DNA from: CAUZSH01 sp963582935
GTDB lineage: Bacteria; Pseudomonadota; Gammaproteobacteria; Francisellales; Francisellaceae
Reading direction: 5' to 3'
Assembly: GCA_963582935.1 (NCBI GenBank)
Contig: CAUZSH010000076.1
Span: 1-7,200, forward strand
Length of the DNA: 7,200 bases
Position numbers and translations under genes: made by a program. The notes beneath the pieces are model-generated. The model did no database searches, was not told where the DNA came from, and saw only the letters and a program-made list of their open reading frames with translations. Below are positions 1 through 5,681 of the stretch, in pieces. Position 1 is the stretch's first letter, and each line of letters opens with the position of its first letter.

Positions 1-257
1 CTCGCCTAAACATTATGATTGTGGTGAAACGCAATGAGGTTGATTATCATACGCCTGCCCACCTAGAGGATACGTCAGTCATTGTCAAAACTTGGGTTGG
101 AAGCTTAAGAAAAACCAGTGCTGTCCGTTATTTTGAAGTCTATCGCAAACATGACCACACTTTACTTGCCAAAGCACAATCCGTATATGTTTGTGTCAAT
201 TTAACCACCCGTAGACCAACACGGCTTCCGGAAGAAGTTATCACTGCGTTTTCTTAA
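1..257 (+). CDS. Acyl-CoA thioesterase, hotdog fold (4HBT/YbgC-like), 3' end only
   Basis: This is the C-terminal part of a small hotdog-fold thioesterase, a family that hydrolyses acyl-CoA thioesters in the cytoplasm. The reading frame is open to the left edge (codons begin at base 3), so the true start lies outside the window. The ATG at 15 is probably internal, because the residues before it (RLNI) continue the fold. Visible family features are a strand resembling the YbgC type (VKRNEVDYHTPAHLEDT), then TSAVRYFEVYR and AKAQSVYVCVNLTTRRPTRLPEE, the usual closing strand and R-P-x-R-L-P-E ending. The catalytic Asp/Glu region near the N-terminus is not in the window, so exact substrate class cannot be judged. 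The last 17 bases overlap the 3' end of the convergent transporter gene. The family call is fairly sure; the physiological substrate is unknown. Confidence 0.78.
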   Translation, partial: RLNIMIVVKRNEVDYHTPAHLEDTSVIVKTWVGSLRKTSAVRYFEVYRKHDHTLLAKAQSVYVCVNLTTRRPTRLPEEVITAFS

Positions 258-1191
258 TATGGTAAATGACCTTACCTTCTCTCGTAGATAGAAAGATACC
301 CATAATTAATAACACAGCCCAAGCCCAAAAGAACTCACTCAAAACAGAAATTCCTATCGAAGCACCGATGATGGCAGCCCAAAAGATAAACGTTGCATTA
401 AAGACAGTCCCCAAACTCGGGCCAATTTTTTTAATGGCATTATAATAAGTCAGGTAAGAGAAAGAAGCGCTGACGATACATGCAAACAATAACCACCACA
501 CATTCATTTGAGACACCACGGATAGCACCTCATCTCCATTTATAGCCAAATAAATCGCTAATATAATCAAATAAGAGGTTGCGGAAACCATTTGCCGAAT
601 ACCTAAAATCCATGAGGGCTTTAAACTTACTTTCTCACTTGCCAATGCAAACATCACGGATTCCAACCCCCAGCCGAACATGGCAATAACCGCAAACCCC
701 ATTCCCAACAATACCTCTGGACGTCTGCCTGCATCCAACCCCTCAATAGAAATACTCATCACTGCAATAATAGATAAAATAATACCAAAGACCTTAAGTT
801 TTGTCGGCTTAATACCTAGAATCTTGATTGCTAAAATCAAAGCCACCACAGGATAACAAGCCGTGATGACCCCTGCATATACGGGGCCAGCATAAGTAAT
901 TCCCATAATTCCTGCAACCATACCTAATGGTCCCGCACAAATTGCTGCGATCAAAATAATCCAAAATATCACTTTGCTTTGATTCAACTTCGATTTAAAT
1001 TCACCTTGTATTTTGTGATAGTTCATAATCCCGAAGCAAGAAAACAAATCCTGTAAAAGCGCCAAAAATAAAGCAAATATAATCACAGTATGCACATCTT
1101 CAATTTGAATATGCAAACTCAATAAATTCGTAAAAACATCATTCAAGCCCCAAAGAAAGCCTGAAATGACGCCAATCAATAATCCAATCAT
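241..1191 (-). CDS. DMT-superfamily (EamA-type) inner-membrane transporter
   Basis: This 316-residue, very hydrophobic protein has about ten predicted membrane helices arranged as two EamA repeats, roughly residues 3-147 and 162-302. That is the usual length and architecture of drug/metabolite transporters. The first repeat has GFLWGLNDVF near the N-terminus and the helix AGVITACYPVVALILAI at about 106-122. The second has GWGLESVMFA and SYLTYYNAIKKIGPSLGTVFN at about 173-265. A short basic tail (IKKTQ) ends the protein. The ATG lies one base after the uvrB stop codon. An AGGG sits 7 bases ahead of it, inside the uvrB 3' end (1199-1202), so translation is probably coupled to uvrB and no own promoter is obvious. 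Family members export amino acids, nucleobases or other metabolites; nothing in the sequence identifies the substrate, and a repair role should not be assumed from the neighbour. Confidence 0.88.
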   Translation of the reverse strand: MIGLLIGVISGFLWGLNDVFTNLLSLHIQIEDVHTVIIFALFLALLQDLFSCFGIMNYHKIQGEFKSKLNQSKVIFWIILIAAICAGPLGMVAGIMGITYAGPVYAGVITACYPVVALILAIKILGIKPTKLKVFGIILSIIAVMSISIEGLDAGRRPEVLLGMGFAVIAMFGWGLESVMFALASEKVSLKPSWILGIRQMVSATSYLIILAIYLAINGDEVLSVVSQMNVWWLLFACIVSASFSYLTYYNAIKKIGPSLGTVFNATFIFWAAIIGASIGISVLSEFFWAWAVLLIMGIFLSTREGKVIYHIKKTQ

Positions 1192-1192
1192 A

Positions 1193-3217
1193 CTAATGCC
1201 CTAATAAAAATTTTTGCTTAATTTCAGTCGCTTGATCACGCAGTGTCGCTGCCTTTTCAAATTCTAAATTTCTCGCATGCTCTCGCATCAGTTTTTCAAG
1301 TTTTTTAATCACCCGAGTTGCTTCATTCAAGCCCACAATCGTGTCAATATCCACATCGGTAGCTTTTGTGCGTTTTCGAGCTTTTTGCTTTTGTTTCTCA
1401 GGCGCAAAATCTAGCATATCATCCACACGTTTTCGAATCGTTTTTGGCGTAACGCCATGCTCTTGGTTATAAGCTTCTTGAATCTTACGCCGACGATTAG
1501 TTTCATCAATCGCTTTTTGCATAGATTTCGTGATCACCTCTGCATAAAGTATTGCCCGACCATTCACGTTTCGCGCAGCACGTCCAATCGTTTGAATTAA
1601 TGAGCGTTCAGAACGTAAAAATCCTTCTTTATCCGCATCAAATATTGCCACCAGACTGACCTCAGGCATATCTAGGCCTTCACGTAATAAGTTAATTCCC
1701 ACCAAAACATCAAAAGTACCCAATCGTAAATCTCGAATAATTTCCACTCTTTCAACCGTTTCCACATCTGAATGCAGATAACGCACTTTTACATGATGTT
1801 CACTGAGGTAATCTGTTAAATCTTCTGCCATACGTTTGGTCAATGTGGTAATAATCACTCGCTCATCTTTCGCCACGGTCTTTTTAATCTCAGACATAAC
1901 ATCTTCAACTTGAGTCACCACTGGGCGAATTTCCACAATCGGGTCTAATAAACCTGTGGGTCTCACCACTTGCTCCACCGTGTTTTGAGTATGCTCTGCT
2001 TCATAAACTGAAGGTGTCGCTGACACATAAATTGCTTGGCTTACCAAAGCCTCAAACTCATGAAAGCGTAAAGGTCGATTATCTAAAGCGGAAAGCAATC
2101 TAAAACCATAATTCACCAAGTTTTCCTTTCGAGAACGATCTCCTTTATACATACCACCAAACTGTGGAATCGTAGCATGAGATTCATCCATCACCACTAA
2201 AACATCTTTGGGCAAATAATCCAACAAAGTCGGCGGTGGCTCTCCTTCAGCACGCCCTGACAACAATCGAGAATAGTTTTCAATGCCAGTGCAGTAACCC
2301 AATTCTCGCATCATTTCAATATCATATAGCGTTCGCTGCTCTAACCTTTGCGCCTCGACTAATTTATTTTCATCTCTCAAGAAAGTCAGGCGTTCTTTTA
2401 ACTCATCTTTAATCATATCCGTGACAAGAATAATACGCTCTTTGGGCGTAACATAATGTGATTTTGGAAAAATGGTCGCACGATGTGTAGCATGTGACTT
2501 TTTCCCTGTTAATGGATCAAAATAATATAGATCTTCAATTTCATCGTCAAAAGACACAATTCTTAAGGCATATTTCTCAGAATCCGCTGGAAATATATCA
2601 ATCACTTCTCCTCGAACACGATAAGTCCCTCTGGAAAAGTCTAATTCATTACGGGTATATTGCATATTTGCCAAACGCAATAAAGTCATCCGCTGATCAA
2701 GCTCTTCCCCAACTTTCAGATGCAATAACATTTCCATATATTGCTCGGGATCACCCAAGCCATAAATTGCAGAAACGGTTGCCACCACAATCACATCTTT
2801 ACGCTCAAGAATGGCTTTCGTCGCCGATAAACGCATTTGCTCTACGTGTTCATTAATGGAAGCATCTTTTTCGATATAAGTATCGGAGGCTGACACATAA
2901 GCCTCAGGCTGATAATAGTCATAGTAAGAAACAAAATACTCAACGGCATTTTTCGGGAAAAATTGTTTCATTTCAGAATATAATTGAGCGGCAAGTGTTT
3001 TATTATGCGCTAAAATAATTGTCGGGCGCTGTACCTGCTCAATCACATTTGCAATAGTATAGGTTTTACCCGACCCTGTCACACCCAGTAAAACTTGATG
3101 TCGAAGTTCATCTTTGAGTCCTTTCACCAACCCTTCAATCGCTTTAGGTTGATCGCCTGCAGGTTGATAATCAGTGTGAAGTTGAAATAATTGATTATTG
3201 CTATATTCTAATGTCAC
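1193..3217 (-). CDS. uvrB: UvrABC excinuclease subunit B
   Basis: UvrB is the damage-verifying helicase-like subunit of nucleotide excision repair. It is loaded by UvrA and recruits UvrC for dual incision in the cytoplasm. The 674-residue length is normal. Visible landmarks are the N-terminal YQPAGDQPKAI (17-27), Walker A GVTGSGKT (45-52), the DNA-clamping beta-hairpin region around FVSYYDYYQPEAY (95-107), Walker B-like DESH (344-347), helicase motif V region NLLREGLDMPE (509-519), motif VI QTIGRAARN (542-550), and the C-terminal UVR domain that contacts UvrC (about 636-668, with LEFEKAATLRDQ). The start is a GTG, chosen because it gives the expected N-terminus; the next in-frame Met is far inside the ATPase domain. 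No good Shine-Dalgarno precedes it. A Leu occupies position 375, where most UvrB proteins have Pro in GFRLPSALDN. The transporter gene follows after one base. Confidence 0.97.
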   Translation of the reverse strand: MTLEYSNNQLFQLHTDYQPAGDQPKAIEGLVKGLKDELRHQVLLGVTGSGKTYTIANVIEQVQRPTIILAHNKTLAAQLYSEMKQFFPKNAVEYFVSYYDYYQPEAYVSASDTYIEKDASINEHVEQMRLSATKAILERKDVIVVATVSAIYGLGDPEQYMEMLLHLKVGEELDQRMTLLRLANMQYTRNELDFSRGTYRVRGEVIDIFPADSEKYALRIVSFDDEIEDLYYFDPLTGKKSHATHRATIFPKSHYVTPKERIILVTDMIKDELKERLTFLRDENKLVEAQRLEQRTLYDIEMMRELGYCTGIENYSRLLSGRAEGEPPPTLLDYLPKDVLVVMDESHATIPQFGGMYKGDRSRKENLVNYGFRLLSALDNRPLRFHEFEALVSQAIYVSATPSVYEAEHTQNTVEQVVRPTGLLDPIVEIRPVVTQVEDVMSEIKKTVAKDERVIITTLTKRMAEDLTDYLSEHHVKVRYLHSDVETVERVEIIRDLRLGTFDVLVGINLLREGLDMPEVSLVAIFDADKEGFLRSERSLIQTIGRAARNVNGRAILYAEVITKSMQKAIDETNRRRKIQEAYNQEHGVTPKTIRKRVDDMLDFAPEKQKQKARKRTKATDVDIDTIVGLNEATRVIKKLEKLMREHARNLEFEKAATLRDQATEIKQKFLLGH
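1199..1202 (-). promoter_or_regulatory. Shine-Dalgarno of the transporter gene, inside uvrB 3' end
   Basis: The minus-strand AGGG is placed 7 bases before the transporter ATG at 1191 and lies within the last uvrB codons. Together with the one-base gap between the uvrB stop and this ATG, it supports translational coupling and the chosen start. Confidence 0.5.
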
Positions 3218-3229
3218 AAATTTTACACT

Positions 3230-3253
3230 TACTGAATTATTTGGCCTTCAGTA
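3230..3253. repeat. Operator-like inverted repeat upstream of uvrB
   Basis: A perfect inverted repeat has 7-base arms TACTGAA (3230-3236) and TTCAGTA (3247-3253) separated by 10 bases. It starts 12 bases ahead of the uvrB start codon, and its distal arm overlaps the candidate -10 hexamer. The geometry suits a dimeric repressor site. It could also form a weak hairpin in the 5' leader. It is not a canonical enterobacterial LexA box: the CTG and CAG halves are 14 rather than 10 bases apart. Confidence 0.45.
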
Positions 3254-3255
3254 TA
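3250..3255 (-). promoter_or_regulatory. Candidate -10 element of the uvrB promoter
   Basis: The minus strand reads TATACT here, five of six matches to the sigma-70 -10 consensus, about 32 bases ahead of the uvrB GTG. I find no good -35 at 16-18 bases; TTGTGC occurs at a 20-base spacing, which is too long to be convincing. The hexamer overlaps one arm of the inverted repeat at 3230-3253, so a protein bound there would be well placed to repress. Inference from position and sequence only. Confidence 0.35.
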
Positions 3256-3302
3256 CGAAATATTGAGTTAAGATTGCACAAAGTTTTCAGATGATTTTGT
3301 TT

Positions 3303-3327
3303 AATGCTACATTTAGACAGTAGCATT
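3303..3327. repeat. Inverted repeat / hairpin between uvrB and mscS-like gene
   Basis: Perfect 8-base arms AATGCTAC (3303-3310) and GTAGCATT (3320-3327) flank a 9-base centre. It lies 88 bases beyond the stop codon of the channel gene and upstream of the uvrB promoter candidate. It could be the stem that ends or stabilises the channel transcript, but there is no T-run after it on the minus strand, so a classical Rho-independent terminator is not supported. It could equally be a protein-binding palindrome upstream of uvrB. The rest of the 197-base gap holds only a weaker 7-base inverted repeat (TGCAATT at 3373-3379, AATTGCA at 3399-3405, 19-base loop). Confidence 0.4.
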
Positions 3328-3414
3328 CCTCGCTAAAACGGATTATTTTTTACATTCCCTAAACTTTATTGTTGCAATTTAATCTGTTGCCACATCGCAA
3401 TTGCATCCAAAAAT

Positions 3415-4560
3415 CTAGACTGGTAGTTTTGATGTCTTGATCTGAACTTCTTTCGGAATATCTAGCGTGGTAGTGGTGAAAGCAATTTCAGCACCATGAC
3501 TATAAATAATTCGCCCTATCTGCATCATAATCTTATCTTGAATGGCTTGGAATTTAAGCCAGTTTGTCACTTTCGTAAAAGTATACACTTGAAAATTTAT
3601 AGACGAGCTGCCGAAAAAGCTTTCTGTCATCGAACCCATATCTGTTTTACCATTAATCACATTGACAAGGGTTAAACAATTATGGTCGATATCTGGATGC
3701 GCGCCAAGATAAGTATAAATGTCTTTTTGAATGACTTCAAATTTATCAAAATCATCATACCTCAAACCAATATATTGCAATATTCGACGATTTGACATCC
3801 TTGAGGCATTTACAACTGCTTGTGTAATTAATAAATTATTTGGTGTGAGAATCAACCTTTTATCAAAGGCTCTAATATGCGTCAGACGCCAACTGATTTT
3901 TTCAACTGTGCCTTGAATTTTACCGTCTATGGTATAAATCCAATCACCCACAGCATAAGGGCTGTCCAAATAAATAACCAAACCACCAAAAACATTCGAA
4001 ATCGTATCCTTAAAGATAAAGGCAGTGATTGCCAAGCCTCCGCCTAAATATGCGACACCCTGCCCAACTTTAAGACCAAGGATTGCCGCAATAACAAAAA
4101 TCATAATGATAATCGTCAGGGCTTGGGCAAGTTTATGCATTTGCTCAACTTTGGCAAAATTGTTATATCCGCCATCTGTCCGAGTTTCTTTCACAATCAA
4201 GTGTTTTTTCACGCGTGATGAAAATATATTCATCAACATAAACAAAGCAAATGCCAATCCAAGTTTACAGGCAGGCGTTACAATATGGTCGAAAAAAATT
4301 GTGAGCTTAAACCACATCGAAACATGCATGGCAATAAAATAGAGACCAAGAACAATCGTCACCAGTCGTAATGGCTTATTAAATGACAAATAAAACAACA
4401 TCTTAATCGTTTTCGAGTGATGAATTGTCTTTTCATAATGTCTAAAAACCAAACGAATTAAGACATCTATTGCGATGCTCACTAACAAAATGATTCCCAC
4501 AATCATCAGTTGCGACAATGAAATATTATGTGTCTTAAAAAAATCTAATAGCCTATCCAT
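3415..4560 (-). CDS. MscS-family mechanosensitive ion channel, YnaI-like
   Basis: This is an inner-membrane small-conductance mechanosensitive channel, expected to open under membrane tension and release solutes on osmotic downshock. The 381 residues include about five membrane helices (roughly 16-38, 62-80, 94-113, 146-163 and the pore helix region 166-198), like the five-helix YnaI class rather than three-helix MscS. The pore-lining helix has the glycine/alanine-rich YLGGGLAITAFIFKDTISNV (171-190), followed by the beta-domain start SPYAVGDWI (200-208). Further family motifs are SRMSNRRI (253-260), GLRYDDFDKF (265-274), HPDID (288-292), VYTFTKVTNWL (325-335) and GAEIAFTTTTLDIP (356-369). The start ATG is the natural one, but no clear ribosome-binding sequence precedes it. 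A promoter candidate lies 40-68 bases upstream, so it may be transcribed separately from the DUF2889 gene 95 bases upstream. Confidence 0.93.
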   Translation of the reverse strand: MDRLLDFFKTHNISLSQLMIVGIILLVSIAIDVLIRLVFRHYEKTIHHSKTIKMLFYLSFNKPLRLVTIVLGLYFIAMHVSMWFKLTIFFDHIVTPACKLGLAFALFMLMNIFSSRVKKHLIVKETRTDGGYNNFAKVEQMHKLAQALTIIIMIFVIAAILGLKVGQGVAYLGGGLAITAFIFKDTISNVFGGLVIYLDSPYAVGDWIYTIDGKIQGTVEKISWRLTHIRAFDKRLILTPNNLLITQAVVNASRMSNRRILQYIGLRYDDFDKFEVIQKDIYTYLGAHPDIDHNCLTLVNVINGKTDMGSMTESFFGSSSINFQVYTFTKVTNWLKFQAIQDKIMMQIGRIIYSHGAEIAFTTTTLDIPKEVQIKTSKLPV

Positions 4561-4599
4561 AATTCAGCAGTGTGTCTCGGTGTAATATTCTTATGTTTT

Positions 4600-4628
4600 T
4601 TTATAGGCGCTACCCATGGTAAAAGCAA
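4600..4628 (-). promoter_or_regulatory. Candidate sigma-70 promoter for the mechanosensitive channel gene
   Basis: On the minus strand a TTGCTT (-35, complement of 4623-4628) is followed after exactly 17 bases by TATAAA (-10, complement of 4600-4605). This lies 40 bases ahead of the channel ATG. The -10 is good and the -35 has only the TTG half of the consensus. A small imperfect symmetry (TACC-CAT-GGTA, 4611-4621) lies in the spacer. It is a sequence-match prediction only. Confidence 0.4.
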
Positions 4629-4655
4629 CTCACATCAGAAAGATTCATTGCTATA

Positions 4656-5222
4656 TTATTGCTTTGGCTGGTGAAAACTCGGTAAATATTCCCTCACAAT
4701 AGCCGTCGAGGCTTCCCAACTATGGCAACTATTAATCAAAGTCTCCGCCACTTGTGCTTCGGTCACCAAAACTGGATAACCTTGATTTGTACTAGTAAGC
4801 TCCGTCATGATCCCTTGAAAAGCCACATTTCCCATATATTGCAAAATCCCATTGATATGCGTACAACCAGAACAGCCGCCCCCTGCTTCAACCACACGTC
4901 TCAACCACTTATTGCCAATCCGAGCACCCATCAGTTTTTGATAATTACCGACAATTTTTGGGCATTGACCAAAAGGAGCTCGATCCATCACCACCTCAAT
5001 CGCTTTGACTTCCATTGTACTATCTAAAGTTAAGCGCACCCACATATCATGATAGGGCTTGCCTGCTTCGAGTTTAGGATAAAAATCGCTGGTAATTTCA
5101 TGCATCCGAGTGTCTGTCATATGCGCCTCAATATCCCACAGTCCATCCTGTCGTAAAAACGTTTCAAAATTAATTTTTCGTTCGTGCACCTGCCTTCTTG
5201 GCACAGATTTAGATAATGGCAT
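4656..5222 (-). CDS. DUF2889 family protein of unknown function
   Basis: This 188-residue soluble protein has no signal peptide or membrane helix and matches the DUF2889 pattern as I know it. An N-terminal block RQVHERKINFETFLRQDGLWDIE (split: R10-H13 and T21-E32) is followed by HDMWVRLTLD (58-67), a Cys-rich GGGCSGCTHINGIL (114-127) and the C-terminal SCHSW (165-169) with YLP (179-181) near the end. Cys87, Cys117, Cys120, His122, Cys166 and His167 could form a metal or redox site, but that is inference. The family has no established biochemical role that I can state. The start is supported by a strong GAGGG 7 bases upstream. The gene is divergent from the lipoprotein-recF pair and 95 bases upstream of the channel gene on the same strand. 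Confidence 0.85.
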   Translation of the reverse strand: MPLSKSVPRRQVHERKINFETFLRQDGLWDIEAHMTDTRMHEITSDFYPKLEAGKPYHDMWVRLTLDSTMEVKAIEVVMDRAPFGQCPKIVGNYQKLMGARIGNKWLRRVVEAGGGCSGCTHINGILQYMGNVAFQGIMTELTSTNQGYPVLVTEAQVAETLINSCHSWEASTAIVREYLPSFHQPKQ

Positions 5223-5227
5223 AGCAC

Positions 5228-5234
5228 TTCCCTC
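5228..5234 (-). promoter_or_regulatory. Shine-Dalgarno of the DUF2889 gene
   Basis: The minus strand reads GAGGGAA here, with the GAGGG core ending 7 bases ahead of the ATG at 5222. It is the strongest ribosome-binding site in the window and fixes the start of this gene. Confidence 0.7.
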
Positions 5235-5240
5235 TTGAGC

Positions 5241-5249
5241 TGATATAAT
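5241..5249 (+). promoter_or_regulatory. Extended -10 promoter element for the lipoprotein-recF pair
   Basis: TGATATAAT is a perfect extended -10 (TG-n-TATAAT), which can act without a strong -35; none is seen here. Transcription would begin near 5256, leaving a leader of about 43 bases before the lipoprotein ATG at 5299. The 76-base divergent region (5223-5298) is otherwise simple AT-rich sequence that must also hold the promoter of the DUF2889 gene; several TATAT-like stretches are available on the minus strand but none stands out. Confidence 0.5.
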
Positions 5250-5287
5250 GGCATATATGTACGCTTATTATATTATCATAGACACTC

Positions 5288-5291
5288 AGGG
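5288..5291 (+). promoter_or_regulatory. Shine-Dalgarno deciding the lipoprotein start
   Basis: AGGG lies 7 bases before the ATG at 5299. It supports that start, which gives a proper signal peptide, over the upstream in-frame ATG at 5248, which overlaps the -10 element. Confidence 0.6.
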
Positions 5292-5298
5292 TTTCACC

Positions 5299-5661
5299 AT
5301 GAAAAAAATCACCGTCATTCTTGGCTTCATTGGACTCACCATATTTATCTCTGGCTGTTCAACCGTGCCAACAACCCTCTTGCCTCAGGGGAATAATATT
5401 TATGTTGTCATCGCAACCTCCTCATCCAGTAGCCGCGCCCTAAATGGTGCAATGAAAAAAGCAAATGAAACCTGTCAAGCACGGCACCAATCAGCCATTG
5501 TTCTTTCCCACGAAAGTGTCTATCAAGGTGGAATGGATCAATCCGCCAAAGAAACACTTACCATGGCAACTCAAATTGTCAATATGAATAGTAACGCCTA
5601 TGTTCCTGGCCCAAACAACAGTGCAAACTTTAAAGTAGATCTGAAATTCAAATGCGAATAG
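5299..5661 (+). CDS. Small lipoprotein of unknown function
   Basis: The protein has 120 residues and begins with a lipoprotein signal peptide: basic MKK, a hydrophobic stretch to about residue 17, then lipobox I-S-G-C with Cys20 as the lipidated residue. Ser at +2 suggests transfer to the outer membrane. The mature part (about 100 residues) starts with a Thr/Pro-rich linker, then NIYVVIATSSSSSRALNGAM and KKANETCQ, and ends with a beta-like FKVDLKFKCE. Cys59 and Cys119 could form a disulfide in the periplasm. The alternation of IYVVIA, an Ala-rich helix with a Cys, and a terminal beta strand resembles other small unnamed gammaproteobacterial lipoproteins, but I do not recognise a named family. 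I chose ATG 5299 over 5248 because of the AGGG site and the signal peptide. recF follows 20 bases later on the same strand, probably in the same transcript; a role in repair is not implied. Confidence 0.82.
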   Translation: MKKITVILGFIGLTIFISGCSTVPTTLLPQGNNIYVVIATSSSSSRALNGAMKKANETCQARHQSAIVLSHESVYQGGMDQSAKETLTMATQIVNMNSNAYVPGPNNSANFKVDLKFKCE

Positions 5662-5681
5662 CCCGCTCAAACACCCTCTAA

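Noticed and set aside
2494..2856. Open frame of 120 codons on the + strand inside uvrB
   Set aside because: It is antisense to strongly conserved UvrB coding sequence, has no recognisable domain and is explained by the codon pattern of uvrB.
3230..3253. Canonical LexA (SOS) box upstream of uvrB
   Set aside because: The CTG and CAG halves are 14 bases apart instead of 10, so I describe it only as an operator-like inverted repeat.
3373..3405. Terminator of the channel gene from the TGCAATT/AATTGCA inverted repeat
   Set aside because: The arms are short and AT-rich, the loop is 19 bases and no T-run follows on the minus strand.
3731..4342. Two + strand open frames inside the mechanosensitive channel gene
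   Set aside because: Both are antisense to well-supported channel coding sequence and show no domain or ribosome-binding site.
4722..5027. + strand open frame of 101 codons inside the DUF2889 gene
   Set aside because: Antisense shadow of a supported gene; composition is irregular and no family is recognisable.
5248..5298. Upstream in-frame ATG at 5248 as the lipoprotein start (17 more residues)
   Set aside because: It overlaps the extended -10 element, lacks a ribosome-binding site, and would put a poorly fitting stretch ahead of a clean MKK signal peptide that has its own AGGG at proper spacing.
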